A stretch of 64,000 nt of DNA from Amycolatopsis keratiniphila subsp. keratiniphila (GTDB lineage Bacteria > Actinomycetota > Actinomycetes > Mycobacteriales > Pseudonocardiaceae): the NCBI RefSeq assembly GCF_001620365.2, contig NZ_LQMT02000034.1, forward strand, positions 62,001-126,000, read 5' to 3'. The position numbers and the translations under genes are program-made. The notes beneath the pieces were generated by a model. It saw only the letters and a program-made list of their open reading frames with translations. It did not search any database and was not told the origin of the DNA. Position 1 is the stretch's first letter; every line of letters begins with the position of its first letter. Below, one piece after another: positions 1 to 8,020 of this stretch.

Positions 1-19
1 GGTCCGCGGGAACCAATCT

Positions 20-51
20 CTGCCCGAAAAGGCAGCTGCCCGTTCGGGCAG
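20..51. repeat. Tandem palindromes upstream of the toxin gene
   Basis: Two adjacent 16-bp inverted repeats. The first (20-35) is imperfect, with CTGCC and GGCAG arms around CGAAAA. The second (36-51) is CTGCCCGTTCGGGCAG, a stem of seven pairs around TT. The same palindrome in reverse orientation occurs at 4565-4580 and a relative at 7320-7333, all at gene borders of the injection-system locus. They could be short terminator-like hairpins or protein-binding sites; no T-tract follows. Confidence 0.6.
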
Positions 52-107
52 CGGTGCCCGCCCCTCCGGCTGTTGGCAACCGGCCCGGCGAAGCCGAAAG
101 TGGAGGC

Positions 108-3100
108 ATGCCGGCGGGCCGGGACAAGGCGACACAGGCCCCGGCCGCGCAACCCGCGCGGCCGGTCAAGCCCGCGCGCCGGGCCACCCCGCCCGCGCTG
201 CTGCGGTTGCAGGCCGCCGCGGGGAACGCGGCGGTGGCCCGCCTCGTCGGTTTGCAGCGCAGCAGCTGTCCCGCTCCCCCGGTCGCGCCGACCGGCGTGA
301 CACCCGCGTCGGACCCGAAGTTCGGTTCGCTCAAGAAGGACGTCAGTGGGCAGGCGAAGGCGGCCAAGGCACATCCGCCGGCGTCCGCGGAGGTCAAGAA
401 GGCGCAGGACGCCGCCGTCGCACCCGCCGACGACAAGGAAGCCCAAGCCAAGGCGGCGCAGGCCGACAAGATGGCCGCCGCCAAACCGGCGGGATTCGAC
501 AAGGCCGCCTTCGTCGCCGCGGTGAACGCCGCCGTCGCCAAACAGGCGCCGAAGAATCTCGACGAGGCCGACAAGTTCGCCTCGTCCGGCAAGGCGGACC
601 AGATCAAGTCCGAAGTGATGGGCAAGGTCACCAGCGGCAAGGACGCTTCCGCCAAGGACGTCACCGACCGCACCAAGGAAGCGCCGGACACCAGCAGGGC
701 CACGGAAAAGCCGGTGAAGCCGCTACCGGAAACCCCGCCGCCGCCCGCGTTGTCCCCGCCGGACCCCCGCAAGGCCACTCCGGACAAGGCCCCGCCCGCC
801 CAAACCGACCTTCGCGCCGACCAATGCGAAACCCACGGCAAGATGGCCGAGGCCGGGGTCACCGACCAGCAGCTGGCGCAGTCCAACGAGCCCGAATTCA
901 CCGGCGCGCTCGCGGCGAAACAGGAAGGCGAACAGCACACGGCGTCGGCGCCCGCGGCGGTCCGCGAGTCGGAGGCGGGCCGATTGGCCGCCGTCACCGG
1001 TGCGGCGCAGGCGTCCGGGCAGGCCGCGATGGCGGGGATGACCGGCGCGCGGTCGTCGTCCGGGCAACGCGGACAGGCGGCGAAGTCGGCCACGAAGGCC
1101 AAGGACGAGCAGGACCGGGCGCGGATCACCGCGGAGATCAAGGCGATCTTCGAAGAGACGAAGACGAAGGTCGAGGGGGTCCTCGGCGCCCTCGACGACC
1201 AGGTGGCCAAACGGTTCGAGACCGGCGAAGCGGCGGCGAAGGCCGCGTTCACGGCCGACCACCAGGCCCGGATGAAGAAGTACAAGGACGAACGCTACGA
1301 CGGCGTCACCGGCGCGGCCCGCTGGAGCTACGATCTGTTCGCCGGCCTGCCCGCCGAGGCGAACAACCTCTTCCTGGAGGCCAAGAAGGTCTACGAGTCG
1401 AAGATGCAGGGCGTCATCGGTGAGATCGCCGATTTCGTCGGGCAGCAGCTGACCGAAGCGAAACGGTTGATCGCCGAAGGCCGCGAGCGAGTTCGGCAAA
1501 AGGTCGACTCGCAGTCCCCCGCCCTGCGCAAGATCGCGGGCGAGGCCGCCAAGGAGTTCGGCAGCCAGTTCGACGAACTCGAGAACTCCGTCGACGAGAA
1601 GCAGCAGTCGCTGGTCGAGGACCTGGCACAGAAGTACAGCGAGGCCCGCAACGCCGTCGACGAGGAGATCAAGGCGCTGCAGGCGGAGAACAAAGGCCTG
1701 TGGGACAAGGCGAAGGAGGCGATCGGCGGCGCGATCGACACGATCCTCAAGCTGAAGGACATGCTGCTGAGCGTGCTGGCGCGGGCGGCGAACGCGGTCG
1801 GCCTGATCATCGCCAAACCGATCGAGTTCCTCGGCAACCTGGTCAACGCGGTCAAGACCGGCGTCGTGAACTTCGGCGCGAACATCGTGCAGCATCTCAA
1901 GGACGGCCTGAAGGCCTGGCTGCTCGGAAACCTGGCCAGCGCGGGTATCGAGATCCCGGAAACGCTGGACGCCAAGGGCATCCTGAAGATGATCATGTCG
2001 CTCCTCGGCCTCACCTGGGCGAGCGTTCGCGCGCGGATCCTCCGCTTCATCCCGGAACCCGTGCTCGCCAAGCTGGAGCAGACGTTGGAGGTGGTCAAGA
2101 TCCTCATCACCGAAGGCGTGCCGGGGCTCTGGCGCTGGGTGGTCGAGAAACTGGGCGACCTCAAGGAACTGGTGCTGGGCCGGATCAAGGAATTCGTGAT
2201 CGAGAAGATCGTCAAAGCGGGGATCACCTGGATCATCTCGATGCTCAACCCGGCGGCCGCGTTCATCAAGGCCTGCAAGGCGATCTACGACATCGTCATG
2301 TTCTTCGTCGACAAGGCCGCGCAGATCAAGGAGTTCGTCTCGTCGGTGCTGGACTCGGTCGAGTCGATCGCCCGCGGCGGAGCGGGCGCGGTGGCGGGGC
2401 TGATCGAGCGCACGCTGGCGAAGGCGCTGCCGATGGTGCTCGGGTTCCTGGCGAGCCTGCTCGGGCTGGGCGGGATCTCGGAGAAGATCAAGTCGATCCT
2501 GGAGAAGGTCCAGGCCCCGGTCGGCAAGGTGATCGACACGGTGGTCGGGACGATCGTCAAGGCCGGGAAGAAGATCTGGTCGAAGCTGAAGGGCAAGAAG
2601 GAGGACAAACCTCAAACCACGGGCGCTCCTGTGGTCAAGACCCTTTCCATGCGCGGCCACAGCCACACTGTCACCTTCAAGCCCGACGCCGCAGTCACCA
2701 TGGCGAGCAGCGAAGGCGGTCTCATCGCCAAGGTACTCGCCCGCCAGAGCGCCATCAAGAACGACGACCCCAAACCGGTCGCGGAACTGGCGGCGCTCCA
2801 GGACATACTCGACAAGGCTCGCCGAAGCCAGGAGCTGTTCCGAAAGAAAGGCGTCGACGACCCTGGCTTCAGCCGATCATGCGAAGAGGTCATCGTCGCG
2901 ATCTCCAGCTACGGCCAGAACTTCAACAAGGAGGACATCGATCCCAAACCGAAATCGGAGGACGAAAAGGGGCGCTGGGAGCAATGGGATTCCATGGCCA
3001 AAGCACTCGGCTTCCAGACGACCAACTACAAGTCACACGGCGCCCCTGTCTACCGCCAAGGCAGCAACCGGTATATTACGCCTGACGTCGACTCCCACAT

Positions 3101-3200
3101 CGGAGGGGTATGGAAGATGGCCACCAGCGTGATCAACCTCGGTTCGAAACGGACTCGCATGGGAACCTACGACGCAAATCTGAAGAAAATCGGCGACTGA
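108..3200 (+). CDS. eCIS-associated effector with C-terminal Ntox21-like toxin domain
   Basis: Large (about 1030 aa), very helical Ala/Lys/Glu-rich protein. Residues about 30-51 carry LLRLQAAAGNAAVARLVGLQ, the LQ-AAGNAAV-RL signature seen at the start of proteins associated with contractile injection systems. The middle is a long run of predicted helices with several hydrophobic stretches (about residues 540-820). The last 170 residues change character and end in HGAPVY, then NRYITPDVDSHIGGVWKM and RMGTYDANLKKIGD, which I recognise as close to the Ntox21 class of polymorphic toxins (predicted BECR-fold RNases). Start: ATG 108 is chosen because the palindromes at 20-51 abut the alternative in-frame GTG at 54, but the GGAGG before ATG 108 is only 1 nt away, so the start is uncertain. 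The stop overlaps the next gene (TGATG), as expected for a toxin-immunity pair. The exact enzymatic activity is inference. Confidence 0.75.
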   Translation: MPAGRDKATQAPAAQPARPVKPARRATPPALLRLQAAAGNAAVARLVGLQRSSCPAPPVAPTGVTPASDPKFGSLKKDVSGQAKAAKAHPPASAEVKKAQDAAVAPADDKEAQAKAAQADKMAAAKPAGFDKAAFVAAVNAAVAKQAPKNLDEADKFASSGKADQIKSEVMGKVTSGKDASAKDVTDRTKEAPDTSRATEKPVKPLPETPPPPALSPPDPRKATPDKAPPAQTDLRADQCETHGKMAEAGVTDQQLAQSNEPEFTGALAAKQEGEQHTASAPAAVRESEAGRLAAVTGAAQASGQAAMAGMTGARSSSGQRGQAAKSATKAKDEQDRARITAEIKAIFEETKTKVEGVLGALDDQVAKRFETGEAAAKAAFTADHQARMKKYKDERYDGVTGAARWSYDLFAGLPAEANNLFLEAKKVYESKMQGVIGEIADFVGQQLTEAKRLIAEGRERVRQKVDSQSPALRKIAGEAAKEFGSQFDELENSVDEKQQSLVEDLAQKYSEARNAVDEEIKALQAENKGLWDKAKEAIGGAIDTILKLKDMLLSVLARAANAVGLIIAKPIEFLGNLVNAVKTGVVNFGANIVQHLKDGLKAWLLGNLASAGIEIPETLDAKGILKMIMSLLGLTWASVRARILRFIPEPVLAKLEQTLEVVKILITEGVPGLWRWVVEKLGDLKELVLGRIKEFVIEKIVKAGITWIISMLNPAAAFIKACKAIYDIVMFFVDKAAQIKEFVSSVLDSVESIARGGAGAVAGLIERTLAKALPMVLGFLASLLGLGGISEKIKSILEKVQAPVGKVIDTVVGTIVKAGKKIWSKLKGKKEDKPQTTGAPVVKTLSMRGHSHTVTFKPDAAVTMASSEGGLIAKVLARQSAIKNDDPKPVAELAALQDILDKARRSQELFRKKGVDDPGFSRSCEEVIVAISSYGQNFNKEDIDPKPKSEDEKGRWEQWDSMAKALGFQTTNYKSHGAPVYRQGSNRYITPDVDSHIGGVWKMATSVINLGSKRTRMGTYDANLKKIGD

Positions 3201-3709
3201 TGCCGGACCATCAATGGCGGATCACGAAGTATGACCCCGCACTGCGCTCCGATTCCGGACGATTCACAGGGAACACGTGGACGAGCGTCTGGGACATCGG
3301 AAAGTCTTTCGACGGCAAGCTCACCGTCGAAGAGTACCTGCGAGTCGAATCCGCTTATGCCAAGAGCGCCGCTTCTTTTTCGGTCGAAAGCAGCGCCTTC
3401 CAGGTCACGATCGCCGATTTCGAGGTCTCCACCTCAAACCAGGCCGAGCTAACCGCACTTGGCCTACCCGAGATTCCATGGCAACCCCCGGAAGAGGGTT
3501 CCATAATTCCTGTGAACAGAATTCAGGACCTTGTCCGAATCGCACTTCGCGAGATCGCCTGGTTCAAGATCCAGACACACTCCTTCTTCATCCACTTCGG
3601 ACACGACTTCTACATGTACATCGGCAGCGACACGGCGTGTGACAGCTCCCGAGATCTGGCCCGGCTCCACGGACTCTTCGTCGAGGACTTCAGGTCGCCC
3701 TATTCGTAG
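3200..3709 (+). CDS. Probable immunity protein for the adjacent toxin
   Basis: 169-aa soluble protein with no signal peptide or membrane segment. It begins MPDHQWRITKYDPALR and contains WTSVWDIGKSFDG and LTVEEYLRVE, a pattern I associate with small immunity-type proteins encoded after polymorphic toxins. Its ATG overlaps the toxin stop codon (TGATG at 3198-3202), which forces coupled translation. The base composition is noticeably lower in GC than in the surrounding genes, typical of recently exchanged toxin-immunity cassettes. It converges with the DUF4157 gene, 22 bp away. I read it as the cytoplasmic antidote; the family was not confirmed, and it could be an unrelated accessory protein. 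Confidence 0.6.
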   Translation: MPDHQWRITKYDPALRSDSGRFTGNTWTSVWDIGKSFDGKLTVEEYLRVESAYAKSAASFSVESSAFQVTIADFEVSTSNQAELTALGLPEIPWQPPEEGSIIPVNRIQDLVRIALREIAWFKIQTHSFFIHFGHDFYMYIGSDTACDSSRDLARLHGLFVEDFRSPYS

Positions 3710-3731
3710 CAGATGACCGCCAGTCCGGACG

Positions 3732-4469
3732 CTAAGCCTCTTCTTCGGTCTCTTCCTCGCGCTGCACGTACGTCTGCGCCATCTTCTCCTCTTCGCCTTC
3801 GTCGGCTTCAGGAGCTTCCTCACGCTGGACAGCGGCAGAATCCTCGGCGGAGTGCCCGCCGTCCTCACACCGCTGGACGGCGGGGGTCGGCGCGGGTGCC
3901 GACATCAGCCGGTCGGCGTTCGCGACGGCCTCGCGCTCGAACCGATCCGAGGGATCCGAAACCTTCACGCCGCCACCCGCGTCCGTGCCGTCGACCGGGC
4001 CACTGCGCTGCTGGACGACATGCGTCAGCTCGTGCGCGAGCATATGCTTGCCCGAATCCGAACCGGGGTCGTACTTGTCCCGCTGGAACACGATGTTCGA
4101 CCCCACCGTGTAGGCCTGCGCGTTGACGGATTTCGCCGATTCGTGCGCGGCGCCGTCGGTGTGCACCCGGACGTCGCCGAAGTCGTGCCCGAAGCGGCCT
4201 TCCATGTCCGCACGCGTCGCGGCGTCCAACGGCGCGCCGCCGCCGGAGCCGACGACGTCGTGCACCGGCGAACGTTCTTCTTCGACCAGCGTGTTCACAC
4301 CCGCGTTTCCCACGGCGCGCTGCAGGTCCAGCAGGCCGGCGGGGCCGAGGACGTCGGTGCGCCCGGCCGCGGCGGCGCGGCCCAGCAGGCCGCCCTCGTC
4401 CCGGTCTGTCCGGTCGCCCTTCGGCCGCAGGCTCGGTTCAAGGTCGTTGTCGTGACTGTGCCCGCGCAT
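3732..4469 (-). CDS. DUF4157 protein, eCIS-associated HELTH metallopeptidase-like
   Basis: 245 aa. Residues about 49-61 (LQRAVGNAGVNTL) repeat the N-terminal signature of the toxin encoded next door. Residues 80-160 form a DUF4157 domain, with GHDFGDVRVHTD and then the zinc-peptidase-like motif HELTH at 146-150 followed by VVQQ. The C-terminus is a long acidic Glu-rich tail punctuated by VQR/VQRE motifs, common in this family. DUF4157 domains are strongly linked to contractile injection systems and often sit on their cargo, but the peptidase activity is rarely shown. GAGGGAG precedes the ATG with good spacing. It lies 112 bp downstream of the ATPase gene on the same strand, with a palindrome in the gap. 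It may be a second cargo or a processing factor. Confidence 0.85.
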   Translation of the reverse strand: MRGHSHDNDLEPSLRPKGDRTDRDEGGLLGRAAAAGRTDVLGPAGLLDLQRAVGNAGVNTLVEEERSPVHDVVGSGGGAPLDAATRADMEGRFGHDFGDVRVHTDGAAHESAKSVNAQAYTVGSNIVFQRDKYDPGSDSGKHMLAHELTHVVQQRSGPVDGTDAGGGVKVSDPSDRFEREAVANADRLMSAPAPTPAVQRCEDGGHSAEDSAAVQREEAPEADEGEEEKMAQTYVQREEETEEEA

Positions 4470-4564
4470 GGTCCGCTCCCTCGGTCGCTACGCCGCCCGT
4501 CCAGCTTGCGCCGTCACCGCGCCGTGCGCCAGGCTGCGACGCACGGCCGGAAGGGCGGCATCGG

Positions 4565-4580
4565 CTGCCCGAACGGGCAG
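4565..4580. repeat. Palindrome between ATPase and DUF4157 genes
   Basis: CTGCCCGAACGGGCAG, the exact reverse complement of the palindrome at 36-51. It begins 1 nt past the ATPase stop codon on the minus strand, so it would form a short GC hairpin at the mRNA 3' end or in the leader of the DUF4157 gene. Confidence 0.65.
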
Positions 4581-4581
4581 G

Positions 4582-6570
4582 TCAGCCCTCGGTCACCAGC
4601 GCCAGGTACGGCCCGAACTCGCGGTCCAGGCAGAGTCTGCCCAGCTTGCGGTACTCCCTCGCGACCGCGCCGACCAGATCCGTCATCGCCACCGGACGGC
4701 CTGCCTCCGCGGCCAGATACGCGCCGGTCACCGCGGCCGAGCGGATGTGCCCGCCTGCCAGCTCGAAGGCCTCGGCGAGGAACCCGAGGTCCAGGTCGCC
4801 GGCGCGGGGCATCCGGGTGCCGAGGCAGCGGTCCCACAGCTGACGCCGCAGTTCGACGTCCGGCAACGGGAAGTCCACGATCACGTCCAGCCGCCGGGTG
4901 AAAGCCTCGTCGAGGTTCGCTCGCAGGTTGGTCGCCAGCACGGCGATGCCGTCGAAGGTTTCCATCCGCTGCAGCAGATAGGCGCTCTCGATGTTCGCGT
5001 ACCGGTCGTGCGCGTCCCGCACCTCGGACCGTTTGCCGAAGATCGCGTCCGCCTCGTCGAACAGCAGCACGCCGTTGACGCCGGCGGCCTCGGTGAAGAT
5101 CCGTTCCAGGTTCTTCTCCGTCTCGCCGACGTACTTGTCGACCACCGTCGCCAGGTTCACGGTGTAGAGATCCAGTCCCAGCGAGGCGGCGATGACCTCG
5201 GCCGACATCGTCTTCCCCGTCCCCGAATCCCCGGCGAAAAGCCCCGTCACGCCCCGGCCGCGGCCGCCGCCCGGCCGCATCCGCCACTCGTCGAGCACCT
5301 GGTCCCGGTAGCGTGCCCGGGCAGCCAGTTCGTCCAAAAGGGACAGTACGCCCGCGGGCAGCACGAGGTCGTTCCAGCCGACCACGGGTTCGATCCGCCG
5401 GGCGAGCCGCTGCAGACCGGCCGCGTTCTGGCTCCGCGCGCCCGCGCGCAGATGGGACGTCCGCACCGGCCCGCCGTCGGCGAGCGCCGTCACCGACGCC
5501 GCCTTCGCCGCGCGGGCGATCTGCCCCGGTCCCAGCACGAAATGCGCGGTCGCCTCCCCCGGATCGACATCCGGCGCGAGCACCCCGTCGAGATGGCTGC
5601 GCCAAAGATTCACCCGGCTCGCCGCGGGCAGGGGGAAGGCGTCCAGCTGCAGCGGCGGGGTCGCGCTCCATCGGGGATCCCAGGCCCCGGTGCCGTGCAC
5701 GACGAACGGGACCGCCGGATGAGCGAGCGTCTCCAGGCGCGGCGAGTCGTCGACCGGGCCCAGCACCAGCCCCGCACCGCGCAGCAACGCCTCCCGCACC
5801 AGCGAGCCGGTGAGTTCGCCGTGCCGGGACTCCGCCTGCCATCGTGCCGCGTCGACCACGAGCGCGGGGAAGCCTGCCTCGGTCAGCGCCGCGACCCCGA
5901 GTTCTTCGGCGCCGCCGCCGGGATGCTCCCTCAGATAGACCAGCCCGACCTGCCCTCGGATCGCCCGGGCGAGCCGATCGGCACCGGCCACGTCGGTGGA
6001 CTTCGTGCCGAGGCGTGCGCACCCGGCGAGTTCCGGGGCGAGCCGGTCGTCGCCCAGGAGGTGGTTCACCACCCGGTCGGGCACCCGGAGCGTGCGTGAC
6101 AGGAAGGGGCGTTCCTCCTCTTCCATGGCGAGCAGGCCGCAGGTGATCAGCGGGGCGTCGGCGTCGAGGCGCGCCCGGCCGGTGGCCGACGCCTCGGGGA
6201 CACCGCAGAGGCGCAAGGCCAAGCCCGCCGTCGCCCGCCGGCGGGTCACGTCGTCGTTGAGGTAGCCGTAGAACTGCTCGAACCGGCTGTCGAGGTCGGG
6301 CGCGAGCGCGACGAGCAGCAGTTCGACGTCGACGCCGGTGAGTCCCGCGCGGTCCGCCAGCGGGTGCAGGCGGCCGCCCGGCACGGAGTCCGTGAACGGC
6401 GGGAACGGCTCGCGGTGGCCCTCCAGCAGCGCGTCGATCGTCTCGTTCGACAGGTACAGCCCGCGGAAAGGGTCGTCGGGGTTCGGGTCGGCGGCCCGGC
6501 GGCTGTCGACCGCGTCCCGGATCCGCTGTTCGAGCCGCGCCAGCCGCTCGAACAGGTACTCCAGGCTCAT
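4582..6570 (-). CDS. AAA+ ATPase of the contractile injection system (Pvc15-like)
   Basis: 662 aa. The C-terminal half is a classical AAA+ module: Walker A GDSGTGKT near residue 447, Walker B VLLFDEADAIFGKR near 498, then ATNLRANLDEAFTRRLD with the arginine-finger region. The N-terminal half resembles a degenerate ATPase/substrate region typical of eCIS ATPases. Start MSLEYLFERL is fixed by an ATGA overlap with the stop of the upstream DUF4255 gene; reading further upstream would run into that gene. Family knowledge: such ATPases accompany nearly all eCIS loci and are thought to remodel or load particle components. The ATPase call is firm; the exact step it drives is not visible in the sequence. 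Confidence 0.9.
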   Translation of the reverse strand: MSLEYLFERLARLEQRIRDAVDSRRAADPNPDDPFRGLYLSNETIDALLEGHREPFPPFTDSVPGGRLHPLADRAGLTGVDVELLLVALAPDLDSRFEQFYGYLNDDVTRRRATAGLALRLCGVPEASATGRARLDADAPLITCGLLAMEEEERPFLSRTLRVPDRVVNHLLGDDRLAPELAGCARLGTKSTDVAGADRLARAIRGQVGLVYLREHPGGGAEELGVAALTEAGFPALVVDAARWQAESRHGELTGSLVREALLRGAGLVLGPVDDSPRLETLAHPAVPFVVHGTGAWDPRWSATPPLQLDAFPLPAASRVNLWRSHLDGVLAPDVDPGEATAHFVLGPGQIARAAKAASVTALADGGPVRTSHLRAGARSQNAAGLQRLARRIEPVVGWNDLVLPAGVLSLLDELAARARYRDQVLDEWRMRPGGGRGRGVTGLFAGDSGTGKTMSAEVIAASLGLDLYTVNLATVVDKYVGETEKNLERIFTEAAGVNGVLLFDEADAIFGKRSEVRDAHDRYANIESAYLLQRMETFDGIAVLATNLRANLDEAFTRRLDVIVDFPLPDVELRRQLWDRCLGTRMPRAGDLDLGFLAEAFELAGGHIRSAAVTGAYLAAEAGRPVAMTDLVGAVAREYRKLGRLCLDREFGPYLALVTEG

Positions 6571-7226
6571 CGGGACTTCCGATGGGTGCGCGCCATCGCG
6601 ACCCGGCGCTGCCCCTCGACCGCCCCGCTCTCCACCACCTGGTGGCCGATCAGCCGGTCGTCGCCGGTGTCGAGCTTCAGGCCTTCCTCCGGCGGCCGTT
6701 CGGCGGGGTACACGCGTCCACTGTGGACCGGCGCGGAGATGACGACGTCCAGCGACGGTTTCAGCTCGCCGCCCAAGGCGGTCCAGACGTCGGCGAAGGC
6801 GCGGTCCTCGGGCGGCGGCAAGGCGACCGTCATCGGCACCGGCAGGCCCATCTCGGCCAGCGACCCGGTGAGCGCCGACTCCGGGACGGCGTCGTGGGCG
6901 AGCAGGCCGAGCAGCAGGTCGGACAGCACGCGGTGCTCGTCTTCCGGACGCTGCGTCCACGCGGTGACCAGATAGGACAGCTTGATGTGCCGGGGCGGCA
7001 GGTGCCGCGCCGAGACCTTGCCGAGCTGGTCGTACTCGTTGAGCAGGCCCCGCGAGCGGCGTCGAAGGTCCTCGCGTACGTCGTAGAGATAGACGTTCAC
7101 CGTGGGGGCGTTGCGCCGCGACGCCCATTCCTTGTTGGGCGCGTCGAACGCGACGTCGATCTCGCTGCCGCGCCGGGTCTCGCCTCGTACCAGCCGCCGC
7201 AGCGCCTCGTCGACCTCATGGATCAC
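6567..7226 (-). CDS. DUF4255 family protein, eCIS cap/terminator (Pvc16-like)
   Basis: 219 aa. It starts at GTG 7226 (M-IHEVDEALRRLV, the usual DUF4255 opening) with AGGAGG 6 nt upstream; the longer open frame to 7343 has no comparable ribosome site. Conserved family features include FDAPNKEWASRR, PTVNVYLYDVRED, then LSYLVTAWT and the DEHRVLSDLLLGLL stretch. Family knowledge: DUF4255 proteins of contractile tails cap the sheath and tube. It is the first gene of a coupled minus-strand run (DUF4255, ATPase, DUF4157). The baseplate, tube and sheath genes are not in this window and presumably lie left of position 1. Confidence 0.88.
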   Translation of the reverse strand: MIHEVDEALRRLVRGETRRGSEIDVAFDAPNKEWASRRNAPTVNVYLYDVREDLRRRSRGLLNEYDQLGKVSARHLPPRHIKLSYLVTAWTQRPEDEHRVLSDLLLGLLAHDAVPESALTGSLAEMGLPVPMTVALPPPEDRAFADVWTALGGELKPSLDVVISAPVHSGRVYPAERPPEEGLKLDTGDDRLIGHQVVESGAVEGQRRVAMARTHRKSR

Positions 7227-7319
7227 CGCGGACCTCCTCGGACGGGCGGTCATCCCACGATGCTCGGGGCGACGCCGGGCGACCACCCGCGCAGTGGCAG
7301 ACCTTCGGGTACGCCGGGC

Positions 7320-7333
7320 TGCCCATACGGGCA
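7320..7333. repeat. Third copy of the eCIS-border palindrome
   Basis: TGCCCATACGGGCA, arms TGCCC and GGGCA. It sits in the 137-bp divergent gap between the DUF4255 gene (minus) and the membrane-protein gene at 7364 (plus). It resembles the palindromes at 36-51 and 4565-4580 but is degenerate in the centre. Confidence 0.45.
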
Positions 7334-7363
7334 ACGGGGCCACCGTCGGTTACGCTGCCGGGC

Positions 7364-7921
7364 GTGCCCCAACAGACATGGTCACCCGCTCCAGGGACAC
7401 CCGTGGTCGAGTACCGGTCCAGTCGATGGTTGTTCATCGGCGGACTGGCCATGCTGGTCTTCTTCGGACTGGCCGCCCTCTTCCCGGAAGCCGGGGGCTC
7501 CTCGTCGTCGCGCAGGATCAAGATGCCCGAGGAACCCGCGGCCTTCATCTTCGGCGCGCTCGCGGTGGGCGGTCTGCTGACGGCGATCGGCTCGGTCCCC
7601 CACATGATCCGCTTCGCGGCCGACGAACGTGGTCTGTGGTGGCGAGCCGGTCGCAAATCCGATCTGATCGAATGGGACGAGGTGCGTGCGGTGCGCGGCC
7701 AGGAACCGCGCCCGCGGCCCCAGGGCGACCCGAACGCGAAGGTCATCCTGTCGGCCCTGGTGTTCACCACCAAGGACCCGTTTTTCGAAAGCCGCCACGC
7801 GAAACTGTTCACGCGCCCGTCCACTCCCGGTCCCGAGGTGGAACTGAGACTGCCGAACAGCACCATCGTGCGGCAGCTGACCCAGGAGATCGCGAGAGTC
7901 CGGCCGGACCTGGTCACCTAG
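7364..7921 (+). CDS. Small membrane protein with PH-like cytoplasmic domain
   Basis: 185 aa from GTG 7364. Two hydrophobic segments (about residues 22-42, FIGGLAMLVFFGLAALF, and 60-80, FIFGALAVGGLLTAIG) form a hairpin, followed by a soluble domain of about 100 residues with ERGLWWRAGRKSDLIEWDEV, a pattern seen in bacterial PH-like membrane proteins. I do not recognise a specific family or function. It is divergent from the injection-system genes and followed by a strong hairpin, so it is probably a single-gene unit unrelated to the eCIS. Confidence 0.7.
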   Translation: MPQQTWSPAPGTPVVEYRSSRWLFIGGLAMLVFFGLAALFPEAGGSSSSRRIKMPEEPAAFIFGALAVGGLLTAIGSVPHMIRFAADERGLWWRAGRKSDLIEWDEVRAVRGQEPRPRPQGDPNAKVILSALVFTTKDPFFESRHAKLFTRPSTPGPEVELRLPNSTIVRQLTQEIARVRPDLVT

Positions 7922-7948
7922 CATCGCAAGTCCGTATCCGCCCGGGCC

Positions 7949-7991
7949 GAAGGCTCCTTTCGCCGCATCAGACTCGGCGAAGGGAGTCTTC
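7949..7991. terminator. Bidirectional hairpin between convergent genes
   Basis: Arms of 17 nt (GAAGGCTCCTTTCGCCG and CGGCGAAGGGAGTCTTC) around a 9-nt loop, with two G-T type mismatches. It lies between the stop of the membrane-protein gene (7921) and the stop of the carboxylesterase gene (8021). It belongs with the hairpins at 15128, 31515 and 39775. Confidence 0.7.
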
Positions 7992-8020
7992 AGCCCACCG
8001 TCGCCCCGCGAACACCGGCG

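Noticed and set aside
723..2666. Long open frame on the minus strand opposite the toxin gene
   Set aside because: Composition (Arg/Leu/Asp-rich, no domain) is what high-GC antisense frames look like; the plus-strand protein has clear family motifs.
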